This document shows, piece by piece, positions 14,129-20,694 of a stretch of DNA of 25,759 bases. Position 1 is the stretch's first letter, and every line of letters begins with the position of its first letter. The notes beneath the pieces were generated by a model. The model was not told the origin of the DNA, made no database searches, and saw nothing but the letters and a program-made list of their open reading frames with translations. The position numbers and the translations under genes are program-made. The stretch is taken from positions 1-25,759 of the forward strand of contig DASVQA010000144.1 of the NCBI GenBank assembly GCA_036389375.1. Reading direction: 5' to 3'. The DNA is from QHXQ01 sp036389375. GTDB lineage: Bacteria > Acidobacteriota > Blastocatellia > Pyrinomonadales > Pyrinomonadaceae.

Positions 14129-15112
14129 TCACGCCACTTTGGGTCTTTGAATATAGACGGCGATGACGATGATCGCCGCCTTGATGACGAGCGACCAAGA
14201 GAAGCTGACGCCGTTCATGTTGAAGCTCGTCGTGATCATCTGCATGATGAGCGCGCCGATGAGCGTGCCGATGACGGTCGCGCGCCCGCCCGTCAGAGGC
14301 GTCCCGCCCACGACGACCGCCGCGATGGCGTCGAGTTCGATGTTGAGGCCGACCTTCTGCGCGTCGCTCGCGCTCAAGCGCGCAGTCTCGACCAGCCCCG
14401 CGAGGCCGGCGAGCAGCCCGCTCAGCGCATAGACCGCGATCTTCGTGCGATGTACGCGCACGCCCGCGAGCCGCGCCGCCGCTTCGTTGCCGCCCACCGC
14501 TGCCACGTAGCGCCCGAAACTCGTCGCCCGCATCACGAAGATCGCCAGCGCCACGACCAGCACCATCACGACCACCTGCACCGGCACAGGGCCCAGATAG
14601 CCCTGCCCCAGCCACGCGAAGCGCGGATTGTCGAACGGAATCAGTTGCCCGCCGTTGCTGATGACCTGCGCCACGCCGCGCCCCGTAATGAGCGAAGCGA
14701 GCGTCACGATGATCGGCTGGATGCGAAAACCGGAGATGAGCGCGCCGTTCAAAGTGCCGACGGCCGTTGCAACGACGAGCGCGAGCAGAATAGCGACGCC
14801 GACGCCGCGCCCCAGCGACACGGCCGCGACCGCCGACGCCATCGCCATCACCGAACCGACCGACAGATCAATGCCGCCCGTTGCGATCACGAGCGTCATG
14901 CCGGTGGCCACTAGCACCGTCGGCGCAACTTGCAGCAGGATGTTGCGGAAATTATTTACGTCGAGGAAGTTCGGCGTGGCGACGGCGTTCACGATGAACA
15001 GGAGGACGAGCGCGGCCAGCGCACCGTAGGTCGGCGCGTAGTCCGCGAGGCTCGTCCGGCCGCGCGCCCGCGCCCCGCCCGCCGCCGGATCAATCTTCAT
15101 TGCATCAGCCAT
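14129..15112 (-). CDS. ytfT: Sugar ABC transporter permease, YtfT-like
   Basis: 327 residues from ATG 15112, with Shine-Dalgarno GGAGGGG (15123-15129) 10 nt upstream; an upstream start at 15169 would overlap the ATPase gene. It has the ribose-type permease fold with the motif GMTLVIATGGIDLSVGSVMAMA. The segment RIQPIIVTLASLITGRGVAQVISNGGQLIPF and the SDAQKVGLNIELDAI block closely resemble YtfT of the E. coli galactofuranose transporter. It should pair with the YjfF-like permease to form the membrane channel powered by the ATPase encoded 25 nt upstream. The family is certain; furanose specificity is inferred from YtfQ/YtfT similarity. Confidence 0.88.
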   Translation of the reverse strand: MADAMKIDPAAGGARARGRTSLADYAPTYGALAALVLLFIVNAVATPNFLDVNNFRNILLQVAPTVLVATGMTLVIATGGIDLSVGSVMAMASAVAAVSLGRGVGVAILLALVVATAVGTLNGALISGFRIQPIIVTLASLITGRGVAQVISNGGQLIPFDNPRFAWLGQGYLGPVPVQVVVMVLVVALAIFVMRATSFGRYVAAVGGNEAAARLAGVRVHRTKIAVYALSGLLAGLAGLVETARLSASDAQKVGLNIELDAIAAVVVGGTPLTGGRATVIGTLIGALIMQMITTSFNMNGVSFSWSLVIKAAIIVIAVYIQRPKVA

Positions 15113-15137
15113 AACGTTCGCGCCCCTCCGGTGGCCT

Positions 15138-16694
15138 CTACGCAGTCTCGTCCACCGCGCCGCTCGCATCGGTGGTCGCGCTGCCTTCGGCCATCGCGTG
15201 TATGATCGCGTCCTGTGAAATCTCTGCCCCGCGCAACTCCGCGACGCACTGCCCGTCGCGCATGACGACGACGCGCGCGCTGCCTTCGACCAACTCTTCC
15301 AACTCCGACGAGATCATCAACACGCCGAGGCCCGATTCGGCCAACTCGTTGACGAGCGCCTGTATCTCGCCCTTCGCGCCCACGTCAATGCCGCGCGTCG
15401 GCTCGTCGAGGATCAGAAACTTCGGATGCTTGCAGAGCCAGCGCGCCAGCAGAACCTTCTGCTGATTGCCGCCTGAGAGTTCGCGTATCTTCTGATCGGC
15501 GTTTGCCGCCTTGATGCCAAGCCGCTTCATGTAGCGCGCCACGATCTCGTTCTGCTTCTGCCGCGAGACGACGCCGAGCTTGGTGAGCGCAGGCAAGGCC
15601 GCGAGCGTCAGATTTTCGCGCACCGACAACTCAGGGATGATGCCTTCGGCCTTGCGATCTTCGGAGAGAAAGGCGAGTCCGGCGTCAATCGCATCGTTTG
15701 GCGTACGCAGCTTGAGCGTCTGCCCTTCGAGTTGCACCTGACCCGCCTCAACCTGATCCGCGCCGAAGATGGCGCGCGCCGTCTCCGTGCGGCCTGAGCC
15801 GAGGAGGCCCGCCATGCCGACGATCTCGCCGCGCCCGACGGCGAGGCTCACGTGGTCGAGCTTGCGCCCGCGCGTCAGATTCTCTGCGCGCAGGAGCGGC
15901 ACGTCTTCGGCGGCGCGCGCCGTGTGCTGTGCGCCGAACGCGGTTGTGCCCTGCCGCAACTCTTCGCGCTGTTTGCCGAGCATCAGGCAGACGAGATCGA
16001 TCCGTTCCAGCCCGGCGAGTGCGCGCGTGCCGACGAGTTTGCCGTCGCGCAGGATGGTGACGCGGTCGCAGACCGTGTATAGCTCGTCAAAGCGATGGCT
16101 GATGTAGACGACGCCTGTGCCCTCCGCCTTCAAACGCCGGATCACGTCGTAGAGGATCGAGACCTCGTGCTCGGTCAGAGAACTCGTCGGCTCGTCCAAG
16201 ACCACGACCTTCGCGCCGAATGAGACGCCGCGCGCGATGGCGACCATCTGCCGGAGCGCGATATTGAGACTGCCGAGCGGCGCACCCGGATCGATGTCCA
16301 ACCCAAGCCGACCTAAGAGCGCCGCCGCGTCCGCCCGCATGCGCTTCCAATCAATCAGCCCCATGCGGCGCGGCTCGCGGCCCAGATAGATGTTCTCCGC
16401 GACCGTGCGATACGCCAGCAGGTTGACCTCTTGATAGACCGCGACCACACCCGCGCGCTGTGCATCTTCGGGCGAGCGAAAATCAACGGGCTGCCCTTCG
16501 AGCCAGACCTGCCCACCGTCGCGCCGGTACGCGCCCGTCATGATCTTAATGAGCGTTGACTTGCCCGCACCGTTTTCGCCGACGAGCGAATGCACCTCGC
16601 CGCGCTCAAGCGTAAAGTCCACGCCGTCGAGCGCCGTCACGCCGGAAAAGACTTTCGTGATGCCCGCCATGCGGAGCAGTGGTTCGGAGGTCAT
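15138..16694 (-). CDS. ytfR: Sugar ABC transporter ATPase with two nucleotide-binding domains, YtfR-like
   Basis: 518 residues with two fused ABC domains, as in RbsA/MglA/YtfR. Domain 1 has Walker A GENGAGKST (39-47), a slightly altered signature (LNIALRQMVAIARG) and Walker B VVVLDEPTSS. Domain 2 has the usual degenerate Walker A (MAGLLGSGRTE), an intact signature LSGGNQQKVLLARW and Walker B FLILDEPTRGIDVGAK. It drives import through the two permeases. Its ATG at 16694 has no Shine-Dalgarno: the bases just upstream are the 7-nt-periodic repeat element (16698-16716). This suggests the ATPase is made at a lower level than the binding protein encoded 119 nt upstream. Confidence 0.93.
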   Translation of the reverse strand: MTSEPLLRMAGITKVFSGVTALDGVDFTLERGEVHSLVGENGAGKSTLIKIMTGAYRRDGGQVWLEGQPVDFRSPEDAQRAGVVAVYQEVNLLAYRTVAENIYLGREPRRMGLIDWKRMRADAAALLGRLGLDIDPGAPLGSLNIALRQMVAIARGVSFGAKVVVLDEPTSSLTEHEVSILYDVIRRLKAEGTGVVYISHRFDELYTVCDRVTILRDGKLVGTRALAGLERIDLVCLMLGKQREELRQGTTAFGAQHTARAAEDVPLLRAENLTRGRKLDHVSLAVGRGEIVGMAGLLGSGRTETARAIFGADQVEAGQVQLEGQTLKLRTPNDAIDAGLAFLSEDRKAEGIIPELSVRENLTLAALPALTKLGVVSRQKQNEIVARYMKRLGIKAANADQKIRELSGGNQQKVLLARWLCKHPKFLILDEPTRGIDVGAKGEIQALVNELAESGLGVLMISSELEELVEGSARVVVMRDGQCVAELRGAEISQDAIIHAMAEGSATTDASGAVDETA

Positions 16695-16697
16695 AAG

Positions 16698-16788
16698 AGT
16701 AGTCAGTAGTCAGTAGGTTTTTAAGCGTTTCGTCCTTCAGCCTTAGTCGCCAGCCAGCAACGTCAGCCATGCTTTGCTACTGACTACT
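16698..16788. repeat. 7-nt-periodic inverted repeat between ytfQ and ytfR
   Basis: AGTAGTCAGTAGTCAGTAG (16698-16716) is a direct array of the unit AGTAGTC. Its 12-base core has an exact inverted partner, CTACTGACTACT (16777-16788), and a further partial copy GACTACT lies near 16803. The element fills the gap between the ytfQ stop (16814) and the ytfR start (16694). It would fold into a stem with a loop of about 60 nt in the mRNA. Sequences of this style are probably dispersed in such genomes (inference). Here it could protect upstream ytfQ mRNA or reduce ytfR expression. Confidence 0.75.
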
Positions 16789-16813
16789 GGCTAATGGCGG
16801 CTGACTACTTGCT

Positions 16814-17860
16814 TCAAAACGCCTCGGCCACGAACTGCGCGGCGTTGCTTGTGTCGAAGAAGCGATCCTGATTGATGATCTTGGGCGGCAGTTGTTCGCC
16901 GCGCAGATATTTTTCGAGCGTGTCGAAGGCGATGGGGCCGAAGCGCGGGTTGCATTCGACGGTGGCGTTCATCTCGCCGCGCGCGATAGCTTCGAGCGCC
17001 GCTTTCTCGCCGTCAACCGAGACGACGATCACGTCCTTGCCCGGCTGCATGCCGGCCGCTTTCAAAGCCTGAATCGCGCCGAGCGCCATCTCGTCGCTAT
17101 GCGCGTAGACGGCCGTGATCTCTTTGCGGTGCGCCTGAATGATGTTCTCCATCACCTTCTGGCCTTCGGCGCGATTGAAGTTGGCGGTCTGCGACGTGAG
17201 GATTTTCATATCGGGAAAATCCTTGATCGCGGCGGCGAAACCGTCGTGCCGGTCGCGGGCGACGGACGCGCCCGAAGTGCCGAGCAACTCGACGATGCCC
17301 GCCTTGTTGTTCGTCTGCTTCGCCAGCCATTCGCCCGCGCGCCGCCCTTCGTCTACGAAGTTCGAGCCGATGAAAGTGACGAAGTCTTGCCCCGCCGTGC
17401 CGTTCACCTCGCGGTCGATCATGAAGATGGGGATGTTCTTCTCCTGCGCCGCCTGCAACGCCGACTCGAAGCCCTGCTCCTCGCGCGGCGCAAGAAAGAT
17501 CACGTCAACGCCGCGCGCGACGAGGTCTTCCACGTCCGACACCTGCTTGGAGGTCTGCCCCTGCGCGTCCGTCACGAGCAGTTCATACTTGGCGGCGCGC
17601 TTTGCGCCTTCGTCGCGCATGCTCTGCGTCTCGGCGATGCGCCACGGCCCGTTGTTCTCCATCTGCGAGAAGCCGACGACGATCTTCTCGCCGCGCTGCG
17701 CCTTCGCCGCGAGATTGCTCCGCCCGTCCGCGCCGCCGCTACTTCTGCCGCCGCCGCCACTGCCAGCCTGCTTGCGACAGCCCGAAGCGAGCACCAAGAG
17801 CGCGAGCATCAGACACAAGGAAGCGCCGACTAATCTGCGGCCACCGTTGAAACGTTTCAT
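16814..17860 (-). CDS. ytfQ: Sugar-binding lipoprotein of ABC transporter, YtfQ-like (furanose type)
   Basis: 348 residues from ATG 17860; an in-frame extension to 18016 would run into the GH43 gene and begins without a signal sequence. A lipoprotein signal peptide ends in the lipobox LASG-Cys28, followed by a Gly/Ser-rich linker (about 30-50). The mature protein is a periplasmic-binding fold of the ribose type. Several stretches match E. coli YtfQ: VGFSQMENNGPWRIAETQS, VELLGTSGASVARDRHDGFAAAIKDFP and VYAHSDEMALGAIQALKAAGMQPGKD. YtfQ binds galactofuranose, so a furanose such as galactofuranose or arabinofuranose is the likely ligand. A lipid anchor is unusual compared with the soluble E. coli protein. 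It lies between GH43 copy A and the ATPase. Confidence 0.9.
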   Translation of the reverse strand: MKRFNGGRRLVGASLCLMLALLVLASGCRKQAGSGGGGRSSGGADGRSNLAAKAQRGEKIVVGFSQMENNGPWRIAETQSMRDEGAKRAAKYELLVTDAQGQTSKQVSDVEDLVARGVDVIFLAPREEQGFESALQAAQEKNIPIFMIDREVNGTAGQDFVTFIGSNFVDEGRRAGEWLAKQTNNKAGIVELLGTSGASVARDRHDGFAAAIKDFPDMKILTSQTANFNRAEGQKVMENIIQAHRKEITAVYAHSDEMALGAIQALKAAGMQPGKDVIVVSVDGEKAALEAIARGEMNATVECNPRFGPIAFDTLEKYLRGEQLPPKIINQDRFFDTSNAAQFVAEAF

Positions 17861-17903
17861 GATCTCTTCTCCCGTGATTATCGAAGCCAAAATAGAACTG
17901 CAT

Positions 17904-19526
17904 TTAACGCGTCGGCTCGATGCGTAGCCAGTCGAACCGGCCCGCCGCGCCCTGCGTGCCGCCTGCGACCAGCGCGATCCGCACGCCCCTGTCCCAAGGC
18001 GGCAAGTAGCTGCCATCGAGTTCTTCGTTCATGGCCTGCCAACGGCGGCCGTCCGTGCTGACGGCGAAACGATAGAGATGCCCTGCGCGCGCGGTCATGC
18101 GCAGATAGACGCGCGCCCCGTTGACGGGTTCGTTCAGGCTGGCGACCAGTTTGTGCTCGTTCTTCTCGCGCCGCCAGAGTTGGACGGCCCCGCCCGCATC
18201 CACCGAAGCGCCGAGCGCGTTCTCGCCGTCGCCGTAAGCCGACAGCCCGACGAGCGCGCCCGGCGGCAGCCCGCGCGTGTCAATCAGCGTCGTCGCCACG
18301 AAATTGCCGGTCGTCATCGTGCGAGCGACGACAGCGCCAAGCGCATCGCTCGCGTGCGGCGCAGTCGGCGCAAGCATGAGCCAACCGCCGCGCGCAGGCG
18401 CGACGCGCACGTTGGGTTCGTTCGCCTGCGGCCATTGCCAGCCGGGACTGAGCCGCGCGTCCACGAAGTTATCGAAGAAAGTGTACTTGGGATTGTGCTC
18501 GCCGATGCCGAAGGGCGCAGGCGCGCGCCCCGAAGGGCCGCGCCCGTGATTGATCGTGGGCCAGTCGTCTGCGCCGTGCCACTCGACCTCGTCAAGCAGC
18601 GCCTGCCGACCGACGTAGACGAAATCGCGCGGTTGATAAGCGTGATAGAAGACATAGGTGCGCCCGCCGCCCGCGTCGAAGACCGTGCCGTGACCGGGAC
18701 ACTTCCAGTTGTCATTGGCCGCGAGGATCGGGTTGGCGGGATTCTTCTCCCACGGCCCTAAAAGTTTGCGCGCGCGCGCCACGCCCAGCGCGTAGTTGCA
18801 CTCGCGCCCGCAACAGAAGTTGCCGGAGTAGAAGAGATAGAACCAGCCGTTGCGGCGCACGACCGAAGGGCCTTCGATGAGGTCGCCGAAGGGCAGCGTC
18901 GCGTGCTTCTCCCAGCCCTGCGTGTTGCGCAGTATCTCCTGCCGCGCGCCGACTAAGCGCGTGCCGTCATTCGATAGCCGCTGCGCCCAGATGGGCGTCG
19001 GCTTGCTCACGCTGTTGCCGTCCTCTTTCCACAACAGATAACGCGCGCCGTTCTCGTCCGTCACCGGAAAGGCATCAATCGAGCCGACCTCCTGACAGAC
19101 GAGCGGGCCGTGATCCGTATAAGGCCCTTGCGGGCGCGCGGCCGTTGCCACGGCGACGCAGAGCGGCCCGTTCCGCTTGCGCGCGGCGTAGTAGATGAAG
19201 AACCGGCCGCGGTCTTGCGAGATTTCCGGGGCCCAGTAGTTGCCGACCGACCATGCGGGCGGGCGCGTGAAGACCGTGCCGACCACCTCCCAGTTGACGA
19301 GATCGCGCGAATGCAGGATCGGAAACTCCGGCCCCCACTCGGACGAAGTGGCCGCGCCCCAGAAGTCCTGTCCGACACGCGTGACGGAAGGATCGGGGAA
19401 ATCGCCGGCCACGGCCGGGTTCGCGTAGGTCGCCCGCCGCTGCGCCGCCACATTGAGGCTGAAGCCTAAAACGCAGAGCAACAACCATAAGCCCCGCGTG
19501 CTGCGTCGTGTGTGTTCGTGGTTCAT
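17904..19526 (-). CDS. Secreted GH43 glycoside hydrolase (furanosidase/xylosidase type), copy A
   Basis: 540 residues. A signal peptide ends near residue 29 (LNVAAQ). The GH43 propeller (about 33-335) carries catalytic Asp45 (GDFPDPSV), Asp151 (GSIDAF) and Glu218 (DLIEGPS). A ConA-like beta-sandwich (about 345-538) ends RFDWLRIEPTR. A Cys-rich loop FCCGRECNYALG is shared with copy B and may bind a metal or form a disulfide. The ATG overlaps the LacI stop (ATGA, 19523-19526), and the gene ends 43 nt before the binding-protein gene, so enzyme, regulator and transporter are co-expressed. The product probably releases terminal furanose or xylose units that the adjacent transporter imports. Exact linkage cannot be read from sequence. 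Confidence 0.92.
   Translation of the reverse strand: MNHEHTRRSTRGLWLLLCVLGFSLNVAAQRRATYANPAVAGDFPDPSVTRVGQDFWGAATSSEWGPEFPILHSRDLVNWEVVGTVFTRPPAWSVGNYWAPEISQDRGRFFIYYAARKRNGPLCVAVATAARPQGPYTDHGPLVCQEVGSIDAFPVTDENGARYLLWKEDGNSVSKPTPIWAQRLSNDGTRLVGARQEILRNTQGWEKHATLPFGDLIEGPSVVRRNGWFYLFYSGNFCCGRECNYALGVARARKLLGPWEKNPANPILAANDNWKCPGHGTVFDAGGGRTYVFYHAYQPRDFVYVGRQALLDEVEWHGADDWPTINHGRGPSGRAPAPFGIGEHNPKYTFFDNFVDARLSPGWQWPQANEPNVRVAPARGGWLMLAPTAPHASDALGAVVARTMTTGNFVATTLIDTRGLPPGALVGLSAYGDGENALGASVDAGGAVQLWRREKNEHKLVASLNEPVNGARVYLRMTARAGHLYRFAVSTDGRRWQAMNEELDGSYLPPWDRGVRIALVAGGTQGAAGRFDWLRIEPTR
19071..19165. repeat. Near-identical DNA patch shared with the other GH43 gene (copy A)
   Basis: This is the partner of 13631-13725 (93 of 95 bases the same; 19091-19165 is identical over 75 bases). 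A second, shorter patch near 18744-18815 resembles 13325-13396, with only a few substitutions across the KLLGPWEK/YALGVARA coding region. Confidence 0.85.
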
Positions 19527-20608
19527 CTATCCCCTCGTGCGTCAAACTCGTGTTGCCCGGCCTCAGGTGCGCGCAGGGTCTCGCGCGTCGGCTGACCGTT
19601 GGCGCTGCCGACGGGCGCAGTCGAACCGCGCGTGACCAGATAGGTCGGCACGTGCAGTTCGACGCCTGTGCGGTGCGGGTGCGCGACTGTCGCCAGCAGG
19701 GCTTCGACCGCGCGCTGGCCCAACTCCGTGCGCGGCAAGCACACGGTCGTCAAAGACGGATGCGAGAGCGCGGCAAAGGCCACGTCGTCGAAGCCGACGA
19801 GCGATACGTCTGCGGGAATCCGCAAGCCCGCCGCCATAAACTCCTGCATCGCGCCGAAGGCCATCATGTCGTTGGCGGCCATGACGGCGGTCGGCAACGT
19901 GCCGGCGCGCTCGGCCAGCATGGCGCGCGCGGCGCTGCGCCCACCCGCGAGTTTGAAATCGCCCTCGTAGATGCGCGGCGGCGGCGCGGCGGGCAGGTAC
20001 TGCCGCACACTTGCGCGGAACGCATCGCGCCGTTTGACGGCCGAGCGCAGCCGCTCAGGCCCGCCGATGAAAGCGATCTCACGATGCCCGTGCGCGGCCA
20101 AGTGGCGCACCGCTTCGTCTATGCCCGCTTCATAATCGATGCACAGGTTGCTCATGTTGACGCCGGGCGCATCGAGATCGAGAAAGACGACGGGCACTTG
20201 CCGGCGGGCCAACTCGTCCACGAGCGTCATGTCCAGTTCCGATGTCATCAGCGCAACGCCCGCCACCTGCCGCTCGATCAGGCGGCGCACGTAATTGGAC
20301 GTGCGCGCCGGATCGTAGTTCGTGTTCGACAGCACCACGTCATAGCCTTGCTCAAAGGCCGCCGCCTCGATGCTCTTGACCAGTTCGGGGAAGAACGGGT
20401 TGGCAATGTCGGAGATGAGCAAGCCCAGCGTTTGACTGCGCCCCGATGCGAGACTGCGCGCGTGCGCGTTCGGATAGTAGCCGCACCGCTCGATGGCGGC
20501 GAGCACGCGCGCGCGCGTCTCTTCCGAGACATAACGACTGTTGTTGATGACGTGCGACACGGTCGCGGTGGAGACGCCCGCCTCGCGCGCCACGTCTTTG
20601 ATGCTCAT
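19523..20608 (-). CDS. LacI-family transcriptional regulator
   Basis: 361 residues. The N-terminal helix-turn-helix (MSIKDVAREAGVSTATVSHVINN, 1-23) and hinge helix (YYPNAHARSLASGRS) are canonical. The effector domain follows the ribose-binding fold (LGLLISDIANPFFPELVKSIE, VVFLDLDAP, AVMAANDMMAFGAMQ, VSLVGFDDVAFAALSHPSLTTV). A C-terminal tail of about 30 residues beyond the usual end is polar and probably disordered. It is placed between the GH2 gene (86 nt upstream) and GH43 copy A (ATGA overlap), so it most likely autoregulates this sugar locus, with release by an imported sugar. Target sites and ligand are not established. Confidence 0.94.
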   Translation of the reverse strand: MSIKDVAREAGVSTATVSHVINNSRYVSEETRARVLAAIERCGYYPNAHARSLASGRSQTLGLLISDIANPFFPELVKSIEAAAFEQGYDVVLSNTNYDPARTSNYVRRLIERQVAGVALMTSELDMTLVDELARRQVPVVFLDLDAPGVNMSNLCIDYEAGIDEAVRHLAAHGHREIAFIGGPERLRSAVKRRDAFRASVRQYLPAAPPPRIYEGDFKLAGGRSAARAMLAERAGTLPTAVMAANDMMAFGAMQEFMAAGLRIPADVSLVGFDDVAFAALSHPSLTTVCLPRTELGQRAVEALLATVAHPHRTGVELHVPTYLVTRGSTAPVGSANGQPTRETLRAPEAGQHEFDARGDR

Positions 20609-20694
20609 GGCTTCAGTCTAAACTTACGTTCGGTGCGCGCATTCTACTGCATCCCGGCCGTAAACGGGGCGGCAAATTTCCCGCGCGCCCGCGC

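Noticed and set aside
16717..16776. A tiny minus-strand frame starting ATGGCTGAC inside the ytfQ-ytfR repeat element
   Set aside because: It has about two dozen codons, no ribosome site, lies in the loop of the inverted repeat and reads into the ytfR start; most likely it is a by-product of the repeat.
17861..18016. A 52-residue N-terminal extension of the YtfQ-like protein
   Set aside because: It would overlap the GH43 coding end and bury the lipoprotein signal peptide; the ATG at 17860 puts the lipobox at residue 28, as expected.
20640..20668. A promoter before the LacI-type gene (TTTACG and TAGAAT on the minus strand)
   Set aside because: The spacing of 12 bp is too short for sigma-70.
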